From Streptomycetaceae bacterium (GTDB lineage Bacteria; Actinomycetota; Actinomycetes; Nanopelagicales; Nanopelagicaceae): 35,282 bases of DNA. The DNA is taken from NCBI GenBank assembly GCA_027483765.1, contig JAIXTW010000009.1:1-35282 (forward strand). Direction: 5' to 3'. The position numbers and the translations under genes were made by a program. Of the stretch, positions 7,933 to 15,481 are shown piece by piece; positions within the stretch are counted from its first letter, which is position 1; every line of letters begins with the position of its first letter. The notes beneath the pieces are model-generated. The model saw nothing but the letters and a program-made list of their open reading frames with translations. It did not search any database and was not told the origin of the DNA.

Positions 7933-8807
7933 TTAGAGCAGCTGGAGCCCTACTCTGGCGCGAGAACGCAGACTTGTTAGTTGAGGTCGCGCTCATTCAC
8001 CGACCTCGTTATGGAGATTGGTCGCTGCCGAAAGGCAAGCTTGAAATTGGTGAGACCGCTCTGCAATGTGCTTACCGAGAACTGCTGGAAGAAACCGGAA
8101 TCCGTGCCTCATTTACTCGCCATCTAGGCACAGTTGAATACGAAGAGTCCGGGCAACAGAAAAGAGTGCAGTACTGGGCTGCCCACTGCGCACTAAGCCA
8201 GAGCGAATTCATCGCCAACGAAGAGGCTGATCAGATGGTTTGGTTACCTGCTAATCAGGCGATTGAACAAGCAACTCATGACTCCGATAAATCAATCATC
8301 AAAGCATTTACAGCCGAAAACCCTCACACCGACACTTTGATTATCTTGCGCCATACCAAGGCGCTCGAACGCGGTGACTGGGATGAAGAAGATTCACTTC
8401 GCACACTCGATGAAACCGGTTTTGATCAAGCACAGCTACTTATTAAACATTTACAGCCCTTTGCTATTGACGAGCTCTATACCTCGGATTACACACGCTG
8501 CGTCCAGACGGTAACTCCCCTTGCTCATGCTCGTGGTTTATCAGTAACCACGGTGCCAAGTTTGAATGAAGAGAACTATGAATTAGATCCTGAAAAAGCA
8601 ATCTCTTTTGCGAATGCACTCAAGCAGGATGAGAAGAATATTCTTATCTGTAGCCACAACCCGGTAATCCCATCAATGCTCCGCGGGATTCTCAATACTA
8701 AATTAAAGAACAAAGACTTGATCAAACTTGAACCAGGCGATGCTTGGATTGTTCACCGAGTGCGCGGTGAAATCGTGGGCGTTGATTACTTAAGTATCGC
8801 CAACTAA
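7929..8807 (+). CDS. mutT1: Nudix hydrolase fused to a histidine phosphatase domain (MutT1-like)
   Basis: 292 residues, two domains. The N-terminal Nudix domain has a perfect Nudix box from Gly36 to Ile58, including RELLEETGI (50-58). The C-terminal half is a histidine phosphatase domain with LRHT (140-143, catalytic His142) in place of the usual RHG, and a late SHNPV segment holding the second conserved His. The same fusion in mycobacteria (MutT1) hydrolyses 8-oxo-GTP, 8-oxo-dGTP and diadenosine polyphosphates. The gene is translationally coupled to ppk (ATGA overlap), matching the mycobacterial neighbourhood. The substrate set here is inferred from that homology. Confidence 0.9.
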   Translation: MIRAAGALLWRENADLLVEVALIHRPRYGDWSLPKGKLEIGETALQCAYRELLEETGIRASFTRHLGTVEYEESGQQKRVQYWAAHCALSQSEFIANEEADQMVWLPANQAIEQATHDSDKSIIKAFTAENPHTDTLIILRHTKALERGDWDEEDSLRTLDETGFDQAQLLIKHLQPFAIDELYTSDYTRCVQTVTPLAHARGLSVTTVPSLNEENYELDPEKAISFANALKQDEKNILICSHNPVIPSMLRGILNTKLKNKDLIKLEPGDAWIVHRVRGEIVGVDYLSIAN

Positions 8808-8825
8808 TCTAACTAATCTTTAGCG

Positions 8826-9740
8826 TTAGCGCTCAATCCAATCGAGACGATGTAACACAATGCCTTCACGTAGCGCCCATGGACAAATCTGAACCTCGCG
8901 TAAATTAAGGGTCTTCATCAGCTCTTTAGCGACCATAGCTCCAGCCACAATCTGGGGTGCCCGCTCTGCTGAAATTGATTGCATCGCTTTTCTTCCCTCG
9001 ATATCAAGAGATTGCAATTTAGGAACAATCTCATCGAGTGCGCTGAGCGTCAGATGCGGACCAAACTTCGGATACATTGTAGTTGCGACTTTTGCCAACG
9101 TTCTAAATGTTTTACTCGTTCCGGTTGCAATATCTTTCTCAAAGGTAGAAAGTGATTGCGCCAACGGTGCGATTGCATCGGCCAAATAATCTTCTAAACT
9201 CTTCAGTGATTTCGCGCTAAATGGATCGCCTTTTAGGAATTTACGAGTAAGTCGGCCGGCACCCAATTGAACAGAGGTTTTAAATGTTGGGTTCTCCTCA
9301 GTGCCACGTGCGATTTCTAGAGATCCTCCGCCGATATCCAAAACTAATAGATCTCCGGAAGACCAACCAAGCCAACGACGAGCTGCCAAGAAGGTAAATC
9401 GAGCTTCTTCTTCACCACTTAATACCTGCAGATCAATTCCGCATTCACGATTAACGTGGGCCAAAACTTCATCTGAGTTCACCGCTTCGCGAATAGCAGA
9501 CGTTGCAAAGGCTAATAGTTCATCAATTTCAAGGTGTGCAGCCGCATTTAAGTTGGTAAGAATTGCTTCGGTAATTTTTTCAATCCCGAGTGATGTGATA
9601 GCACCTGATTCATCGAGGTACTCGGTAAGGCGAATAATTGATTTGTGAGAAGAGTTCGGAATTGGTGGAGCGCCTAAGTGACCATCGACAACTTGCAAAT
9701 GTATGGTGTTGGAACCAACATCGAGTACGCCTAATCTCAC
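8826..9740 (-). CDS. ppx: Exopolyphosphatase / guanosine pentaphosphate phosphohydrolase (Ppx/GppA)
   Basis: 304 residues in the ASKHA (actin-like ATPase) fold. It shows VLDVGSNTIHLQV (5-17) as the phosphate-1 motif, FATSAIREA, SGEEEARFTF and LVLDIGGGSLEI as phosphate-2. It removes terminal phosphate from polyphosphate and, in some members, from pppGpp. The length matches the short actinobacterial forms (about 300-320 residues, no HD domain). It is convergent with the ppk-mutT1 pair, so synthesis and degradation genes face each other, and it lies 9 bp behind phoU on the same strand, probably in one transcript. Whether polyphosphate or pppGpp is preferred cannot be told. Confidence 0.93.
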   Translation of the reverse strand: MRLGVLDVGSNTIHLQVVDGHLGAPPIPNSSHKSIIRLTEYLDESGAITSLGIEKITEAILTNLNAAAHLEIDELLAFATSAIREAVNSDEVLAHVNRECGIDLQVLSGEEEARFTFLAARRWLGWSSGDLLVLDIGGGSLEIARGTEENPTFKTSVQLGAGRLTRKFLKGDPFSAKSLKSLEDYLADAIAPLAQSLSTFEKDIATGTSKTFRTLAKVATTMYPKFGPHLTLSALDEIVPKLQSLDIEGRKAMQSISAERAPQIVAGAMVAKELMKTLNLREVQICPWALREGIVLHRLDWIER

Positions 9741-9749
9741 CTGCGAAGT

Positions 9750-10412
9750 CTAGCGATTTGGAGTAGCGAAAGATCCAGTGACCAAGAAATAGACACGGCG
9801 GGAGACTGAGACTGCATGGTCTGCAAATCGCTCGTAGTAGCGACCCAGTAACGTGACATCGATAGCTGATTCCACTCCATGTGCCCAGGTGTTGTTGCTC
9901 ATCGACCCAATGAGTTGACGATGCAACTTATCCATTTCATCATCATCTTTTTCCAGCTGAAGTGCAAGATCGGTATCGCGCGTTTCAATCACTGTTGGAA
10001 TCTTGCGAGAAATATTTTCAGCAACCGATCCAATGTGATTGACAAGATCCTTGAGTTCAGGTGGAAGCACATTTAATGGATGACGAAGTCTGGCAACTTT
10101 TGCCACGTGGTGTGAAAGGTCTCCCATGCGCTCTAGATCTGCGCTCATACGAAGAGCAGTAACCAGTGCTCGCAAATCAGATGCGACTGGTTGTTGGCGC
10201 GCAATAATGTCGATGATGCGGGTATCTAAATCGTGTTGATAGAGATCAATTTTCTCATCATTGGAAATTACTTCTTCTGCAATTTTTAGGTCTGCTTCAA
10301 TAAGTGCCTGCGTCGCCTTATGGATTGATTCAGAGACCATATTGGAGAGGTCAACTAGTGATTGAGAGACCCCGTCGAGCTCTTCTTGAAATACCGAGCG
10401 GATGAGTGCCAT
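9750..10412 (-). CDS. phoU: Phosphate signalling protein PhoU
   Basis: 220 residues, all helical, formed of two three-helix repeats. Each carries the metal-cluster E/DxxxD motif: ADLERMGDLSHHVAK in the first, YYERFADHAVSVSRR in the second. PhoU bridges the Pst phosphate transporter and the SenX3/PhoR kinase and keeps the Pho regulon off when phosphate is plentiful. The ATG at 10412 (MALIRSVFQEELD) is preferred over a TTG nine bases upstream. TACCTT sits 7 nt before the ATG and no Shine-Dalgarno is visible. The gene is divergent from senX3 across a 90-bp gap. No pst genes are in the window. Confidence 0.95.
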   Translation of the reverse strand: MALIRSVFQEELDGVSQSLVDLSNMVSESIHKATQALIEADLKIAEEVISNDEKIDLYQHDLDTRIIDIIARQQPVASDLRALVTALRMSADLERMGDLSHHVAKVARLRHPLNVLPPELKDLVNHIGSVAENISRKIPTVIETRDTDLALQLEKDDDEMDKLHRQLIGSMSNNTWAHGVESAIDVTLLGRYYERFADHAVSVSRRVYFLVTGSFATPNR

Positions 10413-10419
10413 AGGGGCC

Positions 10420-10425
10420 AAGGTA
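10420..10425 (-). promoter_or_regulatory. -10 element of phoU (leaderless type)
   Basis: TACCTT on the minus strand, 7 nt from the phoU ATG. It overlaps the alternative TTG start, which argues against that codon. Confidence 0.4.
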
Positions 10426-10490
10426 GGTCAACTCGGTGAATTTCGCAATGCGTAGAGGTTAACGGACGGTAAACCGCTACTCCCAGACGT

Positions 10491-10496
10491 TAGGCT
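10491..10496 (+). promoter_or_regulatory. -10 element of senX3-regX3 (leaderless type)
   Basis: TAGGCT lies 6 nt before the ATG at 10503; no Shine-Dalgarno is present. The intergenic region shared with phoU (10413-10502) would have to hold both promoters and any RegX3 site; I could not recognise a convincing direct repeat. Confidence 0.45.
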
Positions 10497-10502
10497 ATTC
10501 AC

Positions 10503-11564
10503 ATGTGGTTCCGTCGCGATGAAAGTGATGTCGTTGTAGACGAAATTTCTCCGACTTTTCTCAATGTTTTATCGGAGCTAGATCAGGATGCGCTTCTTAT
10601 CGCCCCGGGTGAGGTAATTCGATTTGCCACAGAAGGTATCGAGGCTCTTCATTTACTGCGCGATGGTCGACTAAACAGCCCTGAATTAATTGCCCTAATT
10701 CGCGTTGTGCGGCGCACACATCAGACGCATACCGGGAAGATTGAGATTCCCCGCGGACCGATTGGTGAAGGTTTGCGTGAACTTACAGTGCGCGCTATCT
10801 ACCTGGAAGATTTAGATAACATCGTGGTACTTCTGAGCGATGAAAGTGAAGCAGAGCGTGTTCATGAAGTACGTCGAGATTTTGTGGCCAATATTTCACA
10901 CGAACTAAAGACTCCTATCGGTGCGCTGTCGCTGCTAAGTGAGGCAGTTCTATCGGCTGCCGATGAACCCGAATCGGTTGTTAAATTTGCAACACGTATG
11001 CAGATCGAAGCGAAGAGACTTACAGATTTGGTCCAAGAAATTATTAATCTCTCCCGACTTCAGGATTCTGATCCACTACAGGTTGCAACTGAAAACTACG
11101 TGGAAGATCTCGTTAATGAAGCAATCGATTCAGTGAAGACCACATCTGAAGCAAAAGGGATAGCAGTGAGCTCAAATGCCATTCCTGAAGTTGTTGTCTT
11201 GGGAGATAGCGAACAATTGGTCATGGCAATCCATAACCTGTTGGAAAACGCCATTAATTACTCACCAGAAAACACCAAGGTATCTGTCTCCTGCACAGTT
11301 AACGGAGATATTGTCGAAATAATCGTGGCCGATCAAGGCATTGGAATTCCAGATGATGTCCAAGATCGCATCTTTGAACGTTTCTACCGAGTCGACCCAG
11401 CTCGTTCACGCGAAACCGGTGGCACTGGTCTAGGACTTTCCATTGTTAAGCACGTTGCTACTAATCATGGCGGAGAAGTAAAGGTGTGGAGCTCACCAAA
11501 TGTGGGCTCTTCATTTGCAATGCGATTACCGATTTACACACCTAACGGAGGCGCTACACAATGA
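10503..11564 (+). CDS. senX3: SenX3/PhoR-like sensor histidine kinase without membrane segments
   Basis: 353 residues. A PAS-like region (about 15-115) precedes the HisKA domain with phospho-acceptor His133 in NISHELKTPIG. The ATPase domain has an N box (HNLLENAINYSP), G1 (DQGIGIP) and G2 (GGTGLGLSIV). In phosphate limitation such kinases phosphorylate RegX3/PhoP. The odd point is the N-terminus: mycobacterial SenX3 starts with two membrane helices, while this one begins MWFRRDESD and shows no hydrophobic segment, so it should be cytoplasmic. The start is supported by a -10 hexamer 6 nt upstream. It overlaps regX3 by 4 nt. The call rests on the RegX3 partner and on neighbouring phoU, ppx and ppk. 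Confidence 0.9.
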   Translation: MWFRRDESDVVVDEISPTFLNVLSELDQDALLIAPGEVIRFATEGIEALHLLRDGRLNSPELIALIRVVRRTHQTHTGKIEIPRGPIGEGLRELTVRAIYLEDLDNIVVLLSDESEAERVHEVRRDFVANISHELKTPIGALSLLSEAVLSAADEPESVVKFATRMQIEAKRLTDLVQEIINLSRLQDSDPLQVATENYVEDLVNEAIDSVKTTSEAKGIAVSSNAIPEVVVLGDSEQLVMAIHNLLENAINYSPENTKVSVSCTVNGDIVEIIVADQGIGIPDDVQDRIFERFYRVDPARSRETGGTGLGLSIVKHVATNHGGEVKVWSSPNVGSSFAMRLPIYTPNGGATQ

Positions 11565-12250
11565 CCAAGATACTTATCGTAGAAGATGAATCATCGTTCT
11601 CGGAGGCGATTTCCTTTCTGCTAGGTAAAGAAGGGTTTGAAACTGAGGTAGCCGAAAATGGTCGTATTGCACTCGAGCTCTTTAAAAAAAGCCATTACGA
11701 CTTAATCCTCCTTGATTTGATGATTCCGGAAGTTTCTGGAATCGATGTCTGTCGCGCAGTGCGAACTGTTTCGCCAGTTCCCATCATCATGCTCACTGCA
11801 AAGGATTCTGAGGTCGATAAGGTCGTGGGACTAGAACTCGGCGCCGATGATTATGTGACTAAGCCATACTCATCTCGAGAATTAGTGGCGCGCATCAAAG
11901 CAGTCTTGCGCCGGGGAACTCCTGATGATTCTGGATCAGAGTCAAGCTCTTCGATTCATGCAGCTGGACGCATTCGTATGGATATCGAACGTCACCAAGT
12001 TACCGTTAATGAAATTCTCATCAATTTACCTCTCAAGGAATTTGAACTTCTTGAATTTCTGATGCGCAACGAGGGTCGAGTATTGACTCGCGGGCAGCTC
12101 ATTGATCGCGTATGGGGCGGGGATTACTACGGTGATACCAAGACACTCGATGTTCATATCAAGCGTCTTCGCTCTAAGATTGAAGATGATCCTGCCAATC
12201 CGAAACTCATCCAAACAATCCGCGGATTAGGTTATAAATTCGAGGCGTAG
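11561..12250 (+). CDS. regX3: RegX3/PhoP-like response regulator (OmpR family)
   Basis: 229 residues. The receiver domain (1-120) has the acidic pair in VEDE (8-10), phospho-acceptor Asp52 in LLDLMIP, Thr/Ser in MLTAKD and the conserved Lys in VTKPY. A winged-helix DNA-binding domain follows (LPLKEFELLEFLMRNEGRVLTR ... DVHIKRLRSKIE ... IRGLGYKFE). It overlaps the kinase gene by 4 nt, so kinase and regulator are made together. By partner and context it should control phosphate-starvation genes. All key residues are present. Confidence 0.93.
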   Translation: MTKILIVEDESSFSEAISFLLGKEGFETEVAENGRIALELFKKSHYDLILLDLMIPEVSGIDVCRAVRTVSPVPIIMLTAKDSEVDKVVGLELGADDYVTKPYSSRELVARIKAVLRRGTPDDSGSESSSSIHAAGRIRMDIERHQVTVNEILINLPLKEFELLEFLMRNEGRVLTRGQLIDRVWGGDYYGDTKTLDVHIKRLRSKIEDDPANPKLIQTIRGLGYKFEA

Positions 12251-12253
12251 ACT
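12248..12253 (+). promoter_or_regulatory. -10 element of nnrD, overlapping the regX3 stop
   Basis: TAGACT lies 6 nt before the nnrD ATG; its first three bases are the regX3 TAG stop codon. It would give a leaderless nnrD transcript separate from the two-component operon. Confidence 0.4.
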
Positions 12254-12259
12254 CAATCC

Positions 12260-13111
12260 ATGGCAGTTAACCGTGGTGTAAAGCAGTGGAGTTCTAGAGA
12301 TGCCGCTCGTTGCATCATCGTCCCGAGCGAACTTGACCATAAGTATTCGCGTGGAGTCCTAGGAATAATTACCGGATCTGCGCAGTACCCAGGAGCGGCC
12401 GTACTTACTACTTCAGCAGCTCTTGCAACAGGTCTTGGCATGGCCCGTTTTCATAGTTCGTCGGGATTAGCTCATCTAGTACTGCATCAATCCCCCGAAG
12501 CCGTGGTGCAACCCGGTCCTGTTACTGCGTGGTTAGCAGGTTCTGGAATTCATCACAAAAAGTATGACGACTTCACAACCTTTCTTCGACACCGCTGGTT
12601 TTCACTTCTCAAACGCCAGAGCGTTCCTGCTGTGCTCGACGCTGGCGCACTGCACTTAGCTGGCACGTTAACGCAGCCAACTCTGATTACACCGCATGCT
12701 GGAGAACTTTCGCGATTGCTCGCCAGTCGTGGACTTATTGTGAGCTCTGAACTTATTGAGGCTGATCCGATTACATGGGCTCAGAAAAGCTCAGAACTTC
12801 TCAACGTAACTGTCTTACTTAAAGGTTCTAAAACTGTTGTTGCTCAAGGCAAGCGAGTCATCACACTGCCAAAGGCCACACCATTCTTAGCAACTGCCGG
12901 AAGTGGAGATGTACTTGCCGGAATCATTGGGGCCCTTGTGGCAACTAATTACATTGAGATTCTTAATTCAACTGAACGACTCGCTGATGTGGCCGCTACC
13001 GGTGCCTACATTCACAATCAGGCAGCGCTCTTGGCTTCACGTGGAGCGCCAATTTCTGCCTCAAGCATCCCGCCCATGATTAATGAAGCCATACGCAAAA
13101 TAATCGCCTAG
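12260..13111 (+). CDS. nnrD: ADP-dependent NAD(P)H-hydrate dehydratase (YjeF C-terminal domain)
   Basis: 283 residues of the ribokinase-like fold. Visible motifs are GIITGSAQYPGAA (nucleotide-loop region), VLDAGAL, TPHAGELSRLL, NVTVLLKGSKTVV and AGSGDVLAGIIGA, the last holding the catalytic Asp. The enzyme repairs hydrated NADH and NADPH, which form spontaneously or through GAPDH. In many bacteria it is fused to the NAD(P)HX epimerase domain; here only the dehydratase half is present and no epimerase gene is in the window. The start is the ATG 9 bp after the regX3 stop. Confidence 0.92.
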   Translation: MAVNRGVKQWSSRDAARCIIVPSELDHKYSRGVLGIITGSAQYPGAAVLTTSAALATGLGMARFHSSSGLAHLVLHQSPEAVVQPGPVTAWLAGSGIHHKKYDDFTTFLRHRWFSLLKRQSVPAVLDAGALHLAGTLTQPTLITPHAGELSRLLASRGLIVSSELIEADPITWAQKSSELLNVTVLLKGSKTVVAQGKRVITLPKATPFLATAGSGDVLAGIIGALVATNYIEILNSTERLADVAATGAYIHNQAALLASRGAPISASSIPPMINEAIRKIIA

Positions 13112-13154
13112 TTCGATAGGGATGGCCCCCCGTTACATTTGCACCGCTGCGTCC

Positions 13155-13160
13155 TATCAT
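13155..13160 (+). promoter_or_regulatory. -10 element of the LuxR-type regulator gene
   Basis: TATCAT lies 5 nt before the ATG at 13166 with no Shine-Dalgarno. TTACAT at 13133-13138, 16 bp upstream, is a weak -35 candidate. Confidence 0.45.
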
Positions 13161-13165
13161 TACGT

Positions 13166-13852
13166 ATGTTCACAAAACAGGGGTCGACCGCACGAGTCTT
13201 ACTCGTCAATGACGATTCCTTCGAACTCGCCACAATGGCCGCATCGCTTCGGCTCCATAGCGTTAATGTTGTTGGCGAAGCACCAAATAAATTTATCGCG
13301 GAAAACTTATTTCTTTCGCTCGCCCCAGAAGCGGTTTTAATCGATCTTCAATTCTCGGGCGAAGCCGCAATCGGCTTATTACAGAAGATGCGAAATGTTA
13401 ACCCAGCCGTAGGAATCGTAATCACGACGTCATGTCCTGACTTACGACTTTTTGGTCTACTCGAGCGAAATATTCCCGCAGGTACAAAGATAATTTTGAA
13501 GCGAAGTATCTCTGATTTATCTGTAGTAACCGGGGCGCTGGCGCAGAGTTTGATATCAGCCCAAGATGGTTCAAAGATGAACTGGATAAATCTACACACC
13601 TCAATTCAAAAAGAATCCTTTATCTCAGTTCTCAATGATCTGACAGATATTCAAATCGAGACGCTGCGCCTAGTTGCCCAAGGGCTTAGTAACTCTGAAA
13701 TTGCCAAGGTTCGATTTGTCTCTGAAAAATCAGTTGAGCAAATTGTGGCGCGTATCGCTCATCACCTTTCCATCTCGCCAGATCGCCGTCGGAATTTACG
13801 TGTGGCGCTGGCGGGTGAATATTTCAAGTGGCTCGGCGCACCAAGACATTAA
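13166..13852 (+). CDS. Orphan response regulator, NarL/LuxR type
   Basis: 228 residues from the ATG at 13166; a TTG nine codons upstream would lie before the likely -10 box. The N-terminal half is a receiver domain: VLLVNDDS with the acidic pair, AVLIDLQFSG with the probable phospho-acceptor Asp, TTSCPD in the Thr/Ser position and IILKRS with the conserved Lys. The C-terminal half is a LuxR-type helix-turn-helix (LTDIQIETLRLVAQGLSNSE ... VSEKSVEQIVARI). No kinase gene is adjacent, so the partner and target genes are unknown. LQFSG differs from the usual D-x-x-M/L-P after the Asp, so phosphorylation may be atypical. Confidence 0.85.
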   Translation: MFTKQGSTARVLLVNDDSFELATMAASLRLHSVNVVGEAPNKFIAENLFLSLAPEAVLIDLQFSGEAAIGLLQKMRNVNPAVGIVITTSCPDLRLFGLLERNIPAGTKIILKRSISDLSVVTGALAQSLISAQDGSKMNWINLHTSIQKESFISVLNDLTDIQIETLRLVAQGLSNSEIAKVRFVSEKSVEQIVARIAHHLSISPDRRRNLRVALAGEYFKWLGAPRH

Positions 13853-13878
13853 TTCGGCAGTCAGCATTTGATTTGCGG

Positions 13879-13884
13879 TAAAGT
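13879..13884 (+). promoter_or_regulatory. -10 element of the DnaX-tail-like gene
   Basis: TAAAGT lies 6 nt before the ATG at 13891. The downstream lysozyme gene is coupled by overlap and so probably depends on the same promoter. Confidence 0.4.
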
Positions 13885-13890
13885 CGAGGC

Positions 13891-14160
13891 ATGTCTTCCG
13901 CGCTTACCCTGACAAAGATTCGAGCGCGCTGGAATGAGGTTCTAGATCTTGTTGAAAGCCAGGATCGAGTTATCTGGATCGCCTACTTTGACGCACGGCT
14001 CGAGTCTTTCGACAACGGCCGTTTGACGCTCGATTTTAGCGATAGCAACAAGTTAGCCACTGGCCACGATTACCAGGAAGCGCGCATGCGACATCGCTCA
14101 GTTTTACAGAGTGCGTTCTTTGATATTTTTGGAGAGACGGTCGTGGTTGTAGAGAAATGA
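13891..14160 (+). CDS. Small protein resembling the C-terminal domain of DnaX (tau/gamma), stand-alone
   Basis: 89 residues, no signal peptide or membrane segment. The pattern of a conserved Trp in ARWNEVLDLV (12-21), RVIWIAYFDARL with a second Trp, GRLTLDF, basic RMRHRSVLQSAF and closing IFGETVVVVE follows the layout of the domain at the end of actinobacterial DnaX (W-x-x-V-L ... W-x-x-L ... L-T-L-x-F ... L-x-x-A-L ... G-x-x-W). In DnaX that domain links the clamp loader to the polymerase and helicase. Here it is alone, next to a lysozyme gene with a 4-nt overlap, far from any replication gene. The resemblance is by eye; function unknown. It could be a domain fold unrelated in role. Confidence 0.6.
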   Translation: MSSALTLTKIRARWNEVLDLVESQDRVIWIAYFDARLESFDNGRLTLDFSDSNKLATGHDYQEARMRHRSVLQSAFFDIFGETVVVVEK

Positions 14161-15455
14161 AGAAGTTTTTCACAGTTCTTTTTTCACTTTCATTTCTATC
14201 GTTTCTGCTCCACGCAAATCCTTCGGTTGCCGCAGATCTAATCGCAGCTGGCCCTGCTGGAAAGATTCATGGCGCAGATGTCAGCAGGTGGCAGCATCCC
14301 AATGGCAAAGCAATTAACTTTAAAAAGATGCGTAGCGCCGGAATGGATTTCGTGATGATTAAGGCATCCGATACGCGTGAAGAATCAGATCGCATCGCAC
14401 TTAAATATGTGAAGCAAGACCGAAAGGGCGCACAAGCTGCCGGAATTCACACTGGTTTCTACCACTTTGCGCTCTTGCCAAATACAACTTCTCAAGTAGC
14501 CATTGAGCGGGATGCGAAAGCGCAAGCACAGAAAGTAATCGGCAGACTTGCCACCCTTGGCGCTTACAACGATATGGATTTACCGTACGCACTCGATCTC
14601 GAAGTAAATTGCATTCAGTGGAGCTCAAACGGAACCTGTCTGAAGAGCGCGTCACGCGAGCACGCCACACTCTGGAGCAAGGTTTTTTTAAAAACACTAC
14701 GGGAAGAAACCGGTCGCACCCCGTTGATCTACTCATCTCCTCATTTTCTTGAGAATTCACTGATAAGAGATGAAGAACTTTTGCAGTATCCATTGTGGAT
14801 TGCCCACTATGCAATTGATCCCGCTCTTCCTGAATCAAAACCTAATGTGAAGCCAGGCGGATGTTTTGTGCACTCCTGGACGTCGGCAGAGTGCGCTGCG
14901 AACTGGACTCTTTGGCAATACTCATCATGTGGCATCGCACCAAAGTACGGAGTCCCTGGGTCCAGATTAGATCTCAATGTTTTTAGCGGAGATCATCTCG
15001 AATTTGATAGCTTACGAAAAGGTGAATGGGTTCCTAAGACGATAAATCCAATGCCGCGTGGGGAAAAATCAAAAATCACAATTACCTCGGTGAAAGCTTA
15101 CACACATGATAAGAATGCATTTATTGCACTTGAGGTTAAGCGTCCTGATGACACCCCGGTTGTCACTGGCGCGGTAAAGTTTCAATTCACTTCAGCGCAT
15201 ACAGAGAAGCCTGTCGTGGAACAAAAAGTTGTACGTGAGAATAATGGTTCCTTCAAACTTACCTTGAGCGGTCTTCCCGCTGGAACCTGGTCTGGAAAAG
15301 TAAGCTTCAAAGATGCCTCTGGCACCCACTCTGCTGCATACGCACCGGTTGATCTCACAATTGTTCAAGGCGAAAGCACAACTACTGCTACGCCGGCGCC
15401 GAGACCAGTGGAGAAGCCAAAGACAGATAGTTGTCGAAATCAGATTAAGAATTAA
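14157..15455 (+). CDS. Secreted GH25 lysozyme (N,O-diacetylmuramidase type) with C-terminal beta domain
   Basis: 432 residues. A signal peptide covers about 1-26 (cut near VAA|D). The GH25 domain (about 37-285) has GADVSRWQ with Asp41, ALDLEVN with the catalytic pair Asp147 and Glu149, LWQYSS and SRLDLNVF near its end. Such enzymes cut the beta-1,4 bond between MurNAc and GlcNAc. Residues about 305-405 look like an Ig-like beta domain, then a Thr/Pro-rich stretch and a short tail with a lone Cys. Extra cysteines (151, 161, 236, 246, 258) suggest disulfides outside the cell. It may remodel the cell's own wall or act on neighbours. The start overlaps the stop of the preceding small gene by 4 nt. 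Confidence 0.9.
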   Translation: MKKFFTVLFSLSFLSFLLHANPSVAADLIAAGPAGKIHGADVSRWQHPNGKAINFKKMRSAGMDFVMIKASDTREESDRIALKYVKQDRKGAQAAGIHTGFYHFALLPNTTSQVAIERDAKAQAQKVIGRLATLGAYNDMDLPYALDLEVNCIQWSSNGTCLKSASREHATLWSKVFLKTLREETGRTPLIYSSPHFLENSLIRDEELLQYPLWIAHYAIDPALPESKPNVKPGGCFVHSWTSAECAANWTLWQYSSCGIAPKYGVPGSRLDLNVFSGDHLEFDSLRKGEWVPKTINPMPRGEKSKITITSVKAYTHDKNAFIALEVKRPDDTPVVTGAVKFQFTSAHTEKPVVEQKVVRENNGSFKLTLSGLPAGTWSGKVSFKDASGTHSAAYAPVDLTIVQGESTTTATPAPRPVEKPKTDSCRNQIKN

Positions 15456-15481
15456 GATCTCCACGATAAGGTTGGCGCACT

